Source of the DNA: Candidatus Pelagibacter sp.
GTDB taxonomy: Bacteria > Pseudomonadota > Alphaproteobacteria > Pelagibacterales > Pelagibacteraceae
Assembly (NCBI GenBank): GCA_028226735.1
Contig: JAOIYV010000009.1
Coordinates: forward strand, 1 to 32,892
Length of the DNA stretch: 32,892 nucleotides
Direction of reading: 5' to 3'
Positions 1-7,545 of this stretch are shown one piece after another; within the stretch, counting starts at the first letter, position 1; each line of letters starts with the position of its first letter. The translations under genes and the position numbers were made by a program. The notes under the pieces are model-generated. The model saw only the letters and a list, made by a program, of their open reading frames with translations. It was not told the DNA's origin and made no database searches.

Positions 1-290
1 CTCTCAGAATAAGTTGTGTAAGCTGGAACTGTTATTCCATGTGTAAGCATAATTGCAAGGTCTGCTATCATCCATTCAGGTCTATTTTCAGAAATTATTA
101 AACATCTGTCGTCTTTCTCTATATGTTTTGTTAACTCTTCAGATAGTTTAATAATTCTAATGTAGACGTCTTCCCAAGAGTATTTTTTTGAGGGTCCTTT
201 TAAAGATTGCAAAAAAATATCTTTTTTATTCTTTTTTTGATATTGATAATAAAATAGTTCTAATAAGTTGTTAATATTATTTAGTTTCAT
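1..290 (-). CDS. Acyl-CoA synthetase (AMP-forming), 5' part only
   Basis: The reverse strand reads from an ATG at 290 to the window edge without a stop, giving about 96 N-terminal residues. The stretch SENRPEWMIADLAIMLTHG followed by VPAYTTYSE is typical of the N-terminal part of long-chain acyl-CoA synthetases (FadD15/AMP-binding family), which activate a carboxylic acid to an acyl-CoA through an acyl-AMP. The catalytic P-loop and adenylate motifs lie outside the window, so substrate class cannot be judged. The start overlaps the stop of the upstream FkbM-like gene in an ATGA junction, so the two are probably co-transcribed and translationally coupled. Family call is fairly secure; chain length and role are inference. 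Confidence 0.8.
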   Translation of the reverse strand, partial: MKLNNINNLLELFYYQYQKKNKKDIFLQSLKGPSKKYSWEDVYIRIIKLSEELTKHIEKDDRCLIISENRPEWMIADLAIMLTHGITVPAYTTYSE

Positions 291-973
291 TTTGAATTCT
301 TAAAAATGCAGTTGCCTGGATAATCTCCATAAATTATTTTAAAATTTTTTTTAGTTAAAAAATCTATTATTTCTTTAGAAATTTTTTTTGTTTTTTCATT
401 ATAATCATGAATTTCTATCATTATTAAGTCAATTGTATATTTTTGGAAATCTATCCCTTTTAAAACCTCTGCATCAAACCCCTCTGCATCTATATCTAAT
501 AGATCTATTTTTCTAGTGGAAGAATAATTATCCATCATATAATTAAGTGTTTTTACTTCCATTTTGCCTTTTTTTAGATTTTCTTTTTTTAAAAAACTTT
601 TTGCAAAATCAATATCAAAGGTATTGGTTGGAAATACCTCCTTATTATAAAAATAGTCTAAAGTTTCATTCTTGCTACCTGCTCCATAATTTAAATTGAT
701 ATCTCTTGGTCGACAAATATTAAATAAGTCTATTGATTTTTTACTCAAATCAATATTCATTCCTGTCCATCCCTTCGAATATAAAAACATTGTATTTGAA
801 AGTCTAATAGGATGAAAACATCCCACATCAACATAAAAACCTGAATTCTTATATTTGAAGTAATTTTTTAAAAAAATAACATTTTCATACTTATCCATTG
901 ATTTAAAAATGCTTCTAAGTCTATACTTTACAATATTTATATATAGACCCACTTTATATATAATTTTTTTCAT
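287..973 (-). CDS. FkbM-family SAM-dependent methyltransferase
   Basis: A 228-residue protein read from ATG at 973. Residues about 44-120 carry YVDVGCFHP, then SNTMFLYSKGWTGMNIDL and a later YGAGS. This is the SAM-binding fold layout of the FkbM / Methyltransf_21 family, with LLDIDAEGFDAEVLKGI near residue 160 as the family's acidic second motif. Such enzymes O-methylate sugars or other small groups, and in marine bacteria often sit among surface-polysaccharide genes; the substrate here is unknown. The open frame extends back to 1057, but that part lies inside a tRNA gene, so the start at 973 (or an internal ATG at 898) is the sensible choice. It leads directly into an acyl-CoA synthetase by ATGA overlap. 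Confidence 0.82.
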   Translation of the reverse strand: MKKIIYKVGLYINIVKYRLRSIFKSMDKYENVIFLKNYFKYKNSGFYVDVGCFHPIRLSNTMFLYSKGWTGMNIDLSKKSIDLFNICRPRDINLNYGAGSKNETLDYFYNKEVFPTNTFDIDFAKSFLKKENLKKGKMEVKTLNYMMDNYSSTRKIDLLDIDAEGFDAEVLKGIDFQKYTIDLIMIEIHDYNEKTKKISKEIIDFLTKKNFKIIYGDYPGNCIFKNSK

Positions 974-978
974 AGTTT

Positions 979-1063
979 TGGTGGGCGAGGAGAGAATCGA
1001 ACTCTCACTTCTTACGAAACACGATTTTGAGTCGTGCGCGTCTACCAGTTCCGCCACTCGCCC
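979..1063 (-). tRNA. tRNA-Leu (anticodon CAA), CCA encoded
   Basis: The reverse strand folds as a class II tRNA. The acceptor stem GGGCGAG (1057-1063) pairs with CTCGCCC, discriminator A at 982 and CCA at 979-981. The D-arm reads TGGCGGAACTGGTAGACGC, the anticodon stem CACGA/TCGTG encloses loop CTCAAAA with anticodon CAA (1027-1029), a long variable arm follows, and the T-arm is GAGAG-TTCGATT-CTCTC. Long variable arm plus CAA gives a leucine tRNA reading UUG. The gene lies 5 bases upstream of the ATG of the methyltransferase on the same strand, so the two probably share a primary transcript. Confidence 0.97.
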
Positions 1064-1130
1064 TAAGCCTTTATTATTATAACAGCAAAATTAAATAGTA
1101 TAAGAGCTTAATTTATATTAAAACCAAAAA

Positions 1131-1727
1131 ATGATTAAACTATTGTATCTAAAATCTTTAGATTTTGCTGCACACAAGAGTTCAAAAATATTTTTAGCAA
1201 TAGTATCTTTTATGGAAAGTTCTTTTTTTCCTATTCCGCCTGATATTATGATCGTGCCCATGGTTATTGCCAAAAAAAATGATTATTTAAAAATTTTTTT
1301 AATCGCAACAATCTTTTCAACTTTAGGAGGAATATTGGGCTATTTTATTGGATCTTCGTTTTTAGATATTGGCATGAAAGTCATAGAGCTTTACGAGTAT
1401 GAAGATAAAGTTTTAAATCTAAAAAATGATTTAAGTATGGGTTCAGGGCTTTATATTTGGGTTGCAACATTGTTTCTTGCTGGTTTTACACCCTTACCAT
1501 TCAAAGTTTTCACAATAACAAGTGGTATGATTGGTTTTAATTTATTTATATTTTTTTTAATATGTTTAATTTCTAGAGGGTTAAGGTTCTTTATAGTCTC
1601 TTATCTATCATTTAGATTTGGTGATACTTTTAATAAATTCATGGAAGCAGATGCAGCAAAGTGGTTTACAATTATGGGTATTTTAATTGTAGCTATTTTT
1701 AGCTTAGTGTATTTTATTATCAAATAA
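1131..1727 (+). CDS. YqaA-like VTT/DedA-family inner-membrane protein
   Basis: A 198-residue hydrophobic protein with about four to five membrane segments. The N-terminal half has SFFPIPPDIMIVPMV, the re-entrant-loop type motif of the VTT (VMP1/TVP38/DedA) fold as seen in E. coli YqaA-like proteins, followed by a Gly-rich helix STLGGILGYFIGSSF. Members of this superfamily are implicated in lipid scrambling or small-molecule transport, but the role of this branch is not settled. It starts a plus-strand group with DsbB one base downstream, and faces the tRNA-Leu/methyltransferase group across a 67-base divergent gap that must hold both promoters. Confidence 0.8.
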   Translation: MIKLLYLKSLDFAAHKSSKIFLAIVSFMESSFFPIPPDIMIVPMVIAKKNDYLKIFLIATIFSTLGGILGYFIGSSFLDIGMKVIELYEYEDKVLNLKNDLSMGSGLYIWVATLFLAGFTPLPFKVFTITSGMIGFNLFIFFLICLISRGLRFFIVSYLSFRFGDTFNKFMEADAAKWFTIMGILIVAIFSLVYFIIK

Positions 1728-1728
1728 T

Positions 1729-2214
1729 ATGCTTGAAATAAAAAATAAAAAATTTCTATATTTAATATTAATATTTTGTATTTTTGCTCTTACAGCTGCT
1801 TATTTCATTCAGTATGTGTTAGGACATCAACCTTGTAAACTATGTTTAATTGAAAGATTACCCTTTGTAGCTGTTGTAATAATTATCTTGTTTTGTTTAA
1901 TTTATAAAAAATTTGAAAAGATATCTTTATTCATAATTAGTTTAATTTTTTTTTCATTGGCTATATTATCTTTTTATCATTTTGGAATTGAACAGGGTTT
2001 TATTAAAGAGTCGTTGGTTTGTGATTTAAATACTGTCGATGGTACCTTAACTAAAGAAGAGGTTCTAAATCAATTAAAAAAGCAAGTTGTGAGTTGTAAA
2101 GATGTTACTTTTAAAATTTTTGGACTATCACTTGCGACCATTAATGTTTTTGTTTCATTAACTATAGGCATTATAACTTTAAAAATATTTTTAAATTATG
2201 GAAAAAACAAATAA
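1729..2214 (+). CDS. dsbB: Disulfide bond formation protein B
   Basis: A 161-residue four-helix membrane protein with the DsbB layout. The first periplasmic cysteine pair is CKLC (Cys36, Cys39) in HQPCKLCLIERLPF, including the conserved Arg after it; the second pair is Cys98 and Cys123 in the second periplasmic loop; the last helix contains SLATINVFVSL. DsbB reoxidises the periplasmic thiol oxidase DsbA and passes electrons to ubiquinone. It begins one base after the YqaA-like stop and overlaps the start of coq7 by 17 bases. Its pairing with a ubiquinone-biosynthesis gene fits its quinone dependence, although compaction alone could explain it. No dsbA is in the window. Confidence 0.9.
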   Translation: MLEIKNKKFLYLILIFCIFALTAAYFIQYVLGHQPCKLCLIERLPFVAVVIIILFCLIYKKFEKISLFIISLIFFSLAILSFYHFGIEQGFIKESLVCDLNTVDGTLTKEEVLNQLKKQVVSCKDVTFKIFGLSLATINVFVSLTIGIITLKIFLNYGKNK

Positions 2215-2731
2215 AAATACTGTAGAAGAATTTATCAGAGTAGATCATGCAGGTGAGAGAGGTGCCGTAAAAATCTATGAAGGACAGTTGTTAGCACTTA
2301 ATACTTTTATAAAAAATGAAGATCTAAAAAAAAAAATAGAAGAAATGAAAATTCATGAAAAAGAACATTGTGATTATTTTGAAAATGAAATTAAAAAAAG
2401 AAATATTAAGCCAACTAAATTTTTACCTTTGTGGGATTTACTTGGTGTGGGTTTAGGGTTTGGCTCAACCATATTAGGGAAAAAAGCAGCAATGCTTTGT
2501 ACTGCTTCTGTTGAAGAGGTTATAGATGAACATTATTCTAGTCAAATTAGTCAATTAAAAAATGATGAAAAAAAATTAAGAGAAAAAATTATAAAATTTA
2601 GAGAAGATGAATTACATCACAAAGATATTGCATACGAAGAGGGTGCCACAAAAAATGGAGTATACTCTATTTTAGATAAAATAATTAAAACAGGTTCAAA
2701 AATTGCTATTAATATATCGGAAAAAATATAA
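2198..2731 (+). CDS. coq7: Demethoxyubiquinone hydroxylase Coq7
   Basis: A 177-residue di-iron protein of the Coq7/Cat5 family, which performs the C6 hydroxylation late in ubiquinone synthesis. Carboxylate and histidine ligands are visible in two four-helix-bundle halves: RVDHAGERGAVKIYEGQ, HEKEHCDYFE, SVEEVIDEHY and EDELHHKDIAYEEGA. Length matches short bacterial Coq7 proteins. The start lies 17 bases inside dsbB. Its stop TAA (2729-2731) directly abuts the stop of the convergent HNH gene, with no base between them. Together with ubiE and ubiB further along, it shows an aerobic ubiquinone pathway. Confidence 0.93.
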   Translation: MEKTNKNTVEEFIRVDHAGERGAVKIYEGQLLALNTFIKNEDLKKKIEEMKIHEKEHCDYFENEIKKRNIKPTKFLPLWDLLGVGLGFGSTILGKKAAMLCTASVEEVIDEHYSSQISQLKNDEKKLREKIIKFREDELHHKDIAYEEGATKNGVYSILDKIIKTGSKIAINISEKI

Positions 2732-3298
2732 TTAAGCTTCTAGTTCAACATCCCAATATAGGTAGTCCATCCAACTTTTATGAAGAAAGTTAGGTGGAAA
2801 GTTTTTACCATTTTTGTGTAAGTCTTCAGTAGAAGGTCGATAAGGATCCTGACTAAGAGTCATTCCTGAATACTTTAATAGTCGGCCTCCTTTTTTAACA
2901 TTACAACCAGAACATGCTGTTACAACATTATCCCAATTTGTTTGCCCACCTTTAGATCTTGGTAATAAATGATCAAAAGTTAATTCATTACCACTTCCAC
3001 AATACTGACAGGAAAATTTATCTCTTAAAAAAACATTAAACCGTGTAAAGCTTGGATTGGATTGAGGTTTGATAAAACTTTTTAAAGCAATCACACTAGG
3101 TAATTTCATATTAAAAGATGGACTTCTAATTATTCTGTCATAATTACTAACTATAATTACTCTATCTAAAAATACAGACTTTATAGAATCTTGCCAACTC
3201 CACAGTGACAGAGGATAATAACTTAAAGGCCTATAATCAGCATTTAAAACTAACGCCGGGCATTTTTCTAAAGATAGATTTTGTTCAGCAAATTTCAT
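2732..3298 (-). CDS. HNH endonuclease-family protein
   Basis: A 188-residue protein with a Cys4-zinc HNH module in its second half: CQYC (97, 100), FDHLLPRSKGG with His110, and a later Asn in NWDNVV, then CSGC (129, 132). The N-terminal part (ALVLNADYRPLSYYPLSLW) matches a short family common in alphaproteobacterial genomes, usually a single conserved gene not tied to restriction or phage. Nuclease activity is inferred from the motif, and the cellular role is unknown to me. It stands alone on the minus strand between convergent coq7 and the esterase, with no methyltransferase or integrase partner. Confidence 0.85.
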   Translation of the reverse strand: MKFAEQNLSLEKCPALVLNADYRPLSYYPLSLWSWQDSIKSVFLDRVIIVSNYDRIIRSPSFNMKLPSVIALKSFIKPQSNPSFTRFNVFLRDKFSCQYCGSGNELTFDHLLPRSKGGQTNWDNVVTACSGCNVKKGGRLLKYSGMTLSQDPYRPSTEDLHKNGKNFPPNFLHKSWMDYLYWDVELEA

Positions 3299-3366
3299 TT
3301 TTTAAAATCTTAGCTGATATAAATTATTTTATCAATAAATAGTAATTAATTTTTTTTAAAGATTTT

Positions 3367-4023
3367 TTAAATCTTAAAGTTAGTCTTTATATAATTTAAA
3401 GCTTTGCTTGAAGCTTCAATTGGAATATTATGTTCACAATCTTTTATCATTTTAGTTTCAATTTCTACATTGTTTCTAATCAAAAAATCTTTGGCTTCTA
3501 GTAAGTGAGTTGGTGAAACAACTGCGTCTAAATCCCCATGAATCAAGAGCATTTTTGTAGAGGAAGTTTTTCTATTAACTAAATCTTCTTGATTAATTAT
3601 TTTTCCAGAAAAACCAACAACACAATTATAATTTTCAGTATTTATTAAACCAAGATTTATAGACATCATACACCCCTGACTGAAACCTGATAAACAAATT
3701 TGAGAACTTTTAAGATTATATTCTTTTTTTACCTCATCAATAAACTGTTGAAGTTTTTTTTCAGCTTTTATTGATTCTTCTAAAATATATTTAGGTTCGT
3801 CCCTAGTCAAATCAAACCATTGGTAACCAGATGGGTTAATTGGGCATTCCTCATGACCATTTGGACACAAAAAAATAGTATTAGGCAAAAATCTTTTCCA
3901 ATTTAAAGTTATCAAACTAATGTCTTTGCCATCACCTCCATATCCATGTAGCAAAATAACTGCATTATTGATCGGTTCAATAATTTCTGGTTTTATAATT
4001 GTTGTTTTAAGGCAAAATGTCAT
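3367..4023 (-). CDS. Alpha/beta-hydrolase, phospholipase/carboxylesterase type
   Basis: A 218-residue alpha/beta hydrolase. The oxyanion region is LLHGYGGDGKDI (25-35), the nucleophile elbow GFSQG has Ser115, an acid is plausible at Asp166 in IHGDLDAVV, and His198 in DCEHNIP completes the triad. This is the pattern of the Abhydrolase_2 (carboxylesterase / acyl-protein thioesterase-like) family. The natural substrate cannot be read from sequence. It is divergent from the small HIG1-like gene, with 49 bases between starts. The coding end overlaps an AT-only inverted repeat (3359-3375) that lacks a U-tract on this strand. Confidence 0.85.
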   Translation of the reverse strand: MTFCLKTTIIKPEIIEPINNAVILLHGYGGDGKDISLITLNWKRFLPNTIFLCPNGHEECPINPSGYQWFDLTRDEPKYILEESIKAEKKLQQFIDEVKKEYNLKSSQICLSGFSQGCMMSINLGLINTENYNCVVGFSGKIINQEDLVNRKTSSTKMLLIHGDLDAVVSPTHLLEAKDFLIRNNVEIETKMIKDCEHNIPIEASSKALNYIKTNFKI

Positions 4024-4072
4024 AGATGATTTATTATGTTTTTTTATTTTAAAAATATTCTACAATATAAAT

Positions 4073-4276
4073 ATGATTTCAGGAACAATTGTTAAAATTT
4101 TGAGTATAGTTTTTTTGATAGCAGTTGCGGTTGTAATGATACTTGGTATTGGAACACTCTTTAAAGGTGGGGAATCAAGTAAAAAATATTCAAATAAATT
4201 AATGCAATTAAGAGTGCTGCTTCAATTTATAGCTATAATAGCTTTAGTGTCCTTTGCTTACTTTTTTAAAAATTAA
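4073..4276 (+). CDS. HIG1-like small two-helix membrane protein
   Basis: A 67-residue protein with two hydrophobic helices (about residues 4-27 and 48-63). They are joined by a short charged loop GGESSKKYSNKLMQLRV, the layout of the HIG1 / 'twin transmembrane' family linked in mitochondria to respiratory complex assembly. The open frame runs further upstream to 3920, but that part is antisense to the esterase; the ATG at 4073 gives the compact family length and is preferred. The stop overlaps the stop of the convergent TlpA-like gene by 4 bases. Family call is moderate; function in bacteria is uncertain. Confidence 0.75.
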   Translation: MISGTIVKILSIVFLIAVAVVMILGIGTLFKGGESSKKYSNKLMQLRVLLQFIAIIALVSFAYFFKN

Positions 4277-4788
4277 TTATAATACTCCAACCAATTTATA
4301 AATTCCTCATTATCAAAGTTGATAGATCCTATAATACGCGCAAACTCTTCGCCTTCTTTATTAAATAAAATTGTAGTTGGAAGGCCTCTTAGTGTAAATT
4401 TTTTTGCTAATGTAATTGTAGAGTCAAAAAAAATATCTAAATTTTTAATATTCAATTCTTTAAAAAAAATTTCTGATTTTGAAAGATCTTCTTGTCCAAT
4501 ATTTATTGGAAAAACTTTTAAATTATTCAACCTACTATTTGACTGTAGATTATCTAATGAGGGCATTTCTTCTCTACATGGAGCACACCATGTTGCCCAA
4601 AAATTTAGAACGATTAGTTTTCCCTTATAATTAGCTAAATTAACGTCTTTTTGATTTTTATCTTTAAAAATGACCTCATCATAAGTTTTGGGATTTTCTT
4701 TTAAAACTAAATTTTTAATATTAGGTTTGTCTATTGCATAACTATAGCTAGTAGTTATTAAGTAAATAAATATTATTAAAAGTTTCAT
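4273..4788 (-). CDS. TlpA-like exported thiol-disulfide oxidoreductase
   Basis: A 171-residue thioredoxin-fold protein with an N-terminal signal sequence (hydrophobic residues 3-11, likely cleaved near SYSYA). The active site is WATWCAPCREEMP, with Cys68 and Cys71, in the usual FWATWC context, and the cis-proline comes in LRGLPTTILF. Periplasmic TlpA/ResE-type proteins reduce disulfides, often for cytochrome c or oxidase maturation. It is divergent from argH by 24 bases, a pairing that recurs in alphaproteobacteria. Which partner it serves cannot be told here. Convergent overlap of 4 bases with the HIG1-like gene. Confidence 0.88.
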   Translation of the reverse strand: MKLLIIFIYLITTSYSYAIDKPNIKNLVLKENPKTYDEVIFKDKNQKDVNLANYKGKLIVLNFWATWCAPCREEMPSLDNLQSNSRLNNLKVFPINIGQEDLSKSEIFFKELNIKNLDIFFDSTITLAKKFTLRGLPTTILFNKEGEEFARIIGSINFDNEEFINWLEYYN

Positions 4789-4812
4789 ACTAAATATGTA
4801 TAATTAATTATC

Positions 4813-6201
4813 ATGGTAAAAAATAAAAACAATAAGGCAATATGGAGTTCAAGGATAAAAAATGGACCTTCCGCTTTATTTCAAAGGGTTGGTAATTCGA
4901 TAGATATTGATAAAAAGCTTTTTAAACAAGACATTGACGGATCTATTGTCCATGTAGAGATGTTATTTAAGCAAAAAATTATTTCTTTTAAAGTTAAAAA
5001 TAAAATTATTTATGGACTAAATAAAATTGAGAAAGAAATTAAAAAAAATAAATTTTTATTCAATGTCGAATATGAGGATATACATATGAACATAGAAAAA
5101 AGATTGTTTCAAATAATAGGGGAAGAAGCAGGACATATACACACTGCAAGATCTAGAAATGATCAAGTGGTAACAGATTTTAAAATGTGGACTACCTCAG
5201 CAACCAAAGAGATTAATAAAAATTTAGCTTCTCTCATAAAAACAATTCTTAAAATTGCTGAAAAAAATATTGAAACTATCATGCCTGGATTTACACATTT
5301 AAAGAACGCACAGGCAGTTTCCTTTGCTCATTATTTAATGGCGTATGTAGAAATGTTTAATAGAGATAAACTAAGATTTAATAACAACCTAGAGAATTTA
5401 TATGAATGTCCACTTGGAGTTGCTGCTCTTACTGGTACGTCATTCAATATTGATAGAGATTTTACATCTAAAAAACTTGGATTTAAAGGTCCAACTAATA
5501 ATTCAATAGATACTGTGTCTGATAGAGATTTTGTTTTAGATTTTCTATATAGCACATCAGTTTGTTCTATGCACATCTCAAGAATTGCTGAAGAACTTAT
5601 TATATGGAACTCTGATGGTTTTAATCTTATTCATCTTTCAGATAAGATTGTTACTGGCTCCTCAATAATGCCTCAAAAAAAAAATCCTGATTTATTGGAA
5701 TTTTTAAGAGGAAAAACTGGTTCAACATATGGTAATTTATTTTCAATGCTTACTATACTAAAGGGTCTTCCAATTTCTTATTTTAAGGACCTTCAGGATG
5801 ACAAAGAGATACTATTTAAATCTAATGAAACTCTTAATAACTGTATTGCAATTCTAAACGAAGTTTTAAAGAATTTAAAACCAAATAAAAAAAAAATGCT
5901 AGAGCTGGCAAATTCTGGTTATGTTACAGCTACTGATTTGGCTGATTATCTTGTAAAAAAAAATTTAATGTCATTCAGAAAAGCATATCAAATAACTGCT
6001 CTCATCGTTAATTTTGCGGAGAGAAATAAGAAAAAACTAAATGAATTAAGCATTGAAGAATTAAGGAAAATTGAACCAAAGCTATCAATTGATGTATTAA
6101 AAATTTTTAACCTTAAAAACTCGGTAAATTCAAAAAAATCTTATGGTGGAACATCTTTTGATAATATTAAAAAAATGATAATAAAATATAAGAAAACATA
6201 A
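4813..6201 (+). CDS. argH: Argininosuccinate lyase
   Basis: A 462-residue fumarase/aspartase-superfamily enzyme that splits argininosuccinate to arginine and fumarate, the last step of arginine synthesis. The three conserved blocks are seen: TARSRND (111-117), GFTHLKNAQAVS (159-170; most homologues have THLQ.AQP here) and the flexible signature loop GSSIMPQKKNP (282-292) carrying the catalytic serine. Length equals the family norm. The next gene, a small lipoprotein, starts one base after the stop, then lysA, so arginine and lysine end-steps form one operon. Confidence 0.96.
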   Translation: MVKNKNNKAIWSSRIKNGPSALFQRVGNSIDIDKKLFKQDIDGSIVHVEMLFKQKIISFKVKNKIIYGLNKIEKEIKKNKFLFNVEYEDIHMNIEKRLFQIIGEEAGHIHTARSRNDQVVTDFKMWTTSATKEINKNLASLIKTILKIAEKNIETIMPGFTHLKNAQAVSFAHYLMAYVEMFNRDKLRFNNNLENLYECPLGVAALTGTSFNIDRDFTSKKLGFKGPTNNSIDTVSDRDFVLDFLYSTSVCSMHISRIAEELIIWNSDGFNLIHLSDKIVTGSSIMPQKKNPDLLEFLRGKTGSTYGNLFSMLTILKGLPISYFKDLQDDKEILFKSNETLNNCIAILNEVLKNLKPNKKKMLELANSGYVTATDLADYLVKKNLMSFRKAYQITALIVNFAERNKKKLNELSIEELRKIEPKLSIDVLKIFNLKNSVNSKKSYGGTSFDNIKKMIIKYKKT

Positions 6202-6202
6202 A

Positions 6203-6319
6203 ATGATAAAAAAATTAATTCTAATTTCTATATTTTGTACTTTACTGATATCATGTGGAAAAAAAGCAGACCCTGAATACAAAGCCAGTAAAAACTATAA
6301 ATTTATGTTCAAGATTTAA
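6203..6319 (+). CDS. Small LptM/YifL-like lipoprotein
   Basis: A 38-residue open frame fills the gap between argH and lysA. It starts MIKKLILISIFCTLL and continues with a lipobox LISC and then GKKADPEY, giving a 17-residue lipoprotein signal peptide, Cys18 as the lipidation site and a 20-residue mature tail. The position (argH-lipoprotein-lysA) and the CGxKxDPE-like start of the mature part match the LppL/LptM (YifL) family, whose E. coli member assists the LPS translocon LptD/LptE. The stop overlaps the lysA start as TAATG. Placing it in the LptM family is by motif and synteny; function here is inferred. Confidence 0.85.
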   Translation: MIKKLILISIFCTLLISCGKKADPEYKASKNYKFMFKI

Positions 6320-7533
6320 TGAAATATGTTAATAAAAATCTTCTAATAGAAAAAGTTGAAGTTCGGGATATAGCTAAAAAATTTGGCACTCCCACATACT
6401 GTTATTCATACAAAAAATTAAAAGAAAATATAACTAACTTTAAAAAAAGTTTTAAATCATTTTCACCATTAATATGTTTTGCTATTAAATCTAATACTAA
6501 TGTAAACCTAATTAGAGAAATTAGAAAATTAGGACTAGGTGCAGATGTTGTGTCAATTGGAGAATTAATGATGGCACTTAAAGCAGGAGTAAACCCAAAA
6601 AAAATTGTGTTTTCAGGAGTTGGCAAAACATCAGCTGAGCTAAGCTACGCAATTGATAGAAAAATATTATTAATAAATGCTGAATCTAAAAGTGAAATTA
6701 TTGAAATTGAAAAAATTGCTAAATCAAAAAAAAAAATTATAAATATTGGAATTAGATTAAATCCAAATACTGATGCAAAAACACTGAGTCAAATCTCAAC
6801 AGGAAAGAAAGAAAATAAATTTGGTGTTAGTGAGAAAACATTTTTTGAAATAGTTAACTATTCTAAAAAATCTAAAAATATTAAACTTAAATGTTTAAGT
6901 GTGCATATAGGGAGCCAAATTTTAGATCATAGACCTTATGAAAAAATGTTGAATGTAATAGATAAAATACTTAAAAAAACTAAACATAAGTTTGAATTTA
7001 TTGATTTGGGTGGGGGCATGGGAATAACTTATGAGAAGAATAGTAAAAAACTTGCTTATGAAAAATATAATCTTGCGATAAAAAAATTTATAAAAAACTA
7101 CAAGTCAAAAATTATATTTGAGCCTGGTAGATCAATAGTTGGCAGTATAGGTATACTAATTTCAAAAATTATTTATATTAAAAAAAGTGAAAAAAAAGAC
7201 TTTGTTATACTTGATGCTGCAATGAATGATTTGATGAGACCTGCATTATATGGTGCAAACCATAAAACTTTACCAGTATTCAAAAAAAAACAAATTTCAG
7301 GAAAAGCTTATGAATTTGTAGGACCAATTTGTGAAAGCACAGATAAATTTACCAATTTAAAAAAATTCCAAAAACTAGAAGAAAAAGATTTAATCGTTAT
7401 GTGTGATGTTGGGGCATACGGAATGTCTTTAAGCTCTAATTACAATGTAAGACCTAAGCCACCAGAAATACTAGTTCAAGGATCAAAAATTAATGTTTTA
7501 AAAAAAAGACAAAAGCTTACAGATTTAATGTAA
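6319..7533 (+). CDS. lysA: Diaminopimelate decarboxylase
   Basis: A 404-residue PLP enzyme (fold III, alanine-racemase-like barrel) that decarboxylates meso-diaminopimelate to lysine. The PLP lysine is in CFAIKSNT (Lys57). Further conserved blocks are HIGSQI, the phosphate-binding GGGMG, FEPGRSIVG, and the substrate-side GPICESTD with its cysteine. The start codon overlaps the stop of the small lipoprotein by one base, so translational coupling is likely. Length is usual for the family. Followed closely by an acyltransferase gene. Confidence 0.96.
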   Translation: MKYVNKNLLIEKVEVRDIAKKFGTPTYCYSYKKLKENITNFKKSFKSFSPLICFAIKSNTNVNLIREIRKLGLGADVVSIGELMMALKAGVNPKKIVFSGVGKTSAELSYAIDRKILLINAESKSEIIEIEKIAKSKKKIINIGIRLNPNTDAKTLSQISTGKKENKFGVSEKTFFEIVNYSKKSKNIKLKCLSVHIGSQILDHRPYEKMLNVIDKILKKTKHKFEFIDLGGGMGITYEKNSKKLAYEKYNLAIKKFIKNYKSKIIFEPGRSIVGSIGILISKIIYIKKSEKKDFVILDAAMNDLMRPALYGANHKTLPVFKKKQISGKAYEFVGPICESTDKFTNLKKFQKLEEKDLIVMCDVGAYGMSLSSNYNVRPKPPEILVQGSKINVLKKRQKLTDLM

Positions 7534-7545
7534 CTTTTGATTCAA

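Noticed and set aside
974..1057. N-terminal extension of the methyltransferase frame to 1057
   Set aside because: These codons lie within the tRNA-Leu gene; the translated residues are just the tRNA read in frame.
2732..3298. HNH gene as a mobile element or defence nuclease
   Set aside because: No intron, intein, methyltransferase, integrase or repeat borders nearby, and the protein looks like a common single-copy chromosomal family.
3359..3375. Inverted repeat AAGATTT-TTT-AAATCTT at the esterase 3' end as a terminator
   Set aside because: Almost only A-T pairs, and on the coding strand the stem is followed by A-rich, not U-rich, sequence.
5331..5576. Minus-strand open frame inside argH
   Set aside because: It lies fully within a well-conserved catalytic gene and resembles no family; composition is that of an antisense shadow. 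The same applies to the other frames inside infB, pnp, nusA, lnt and ubiB.
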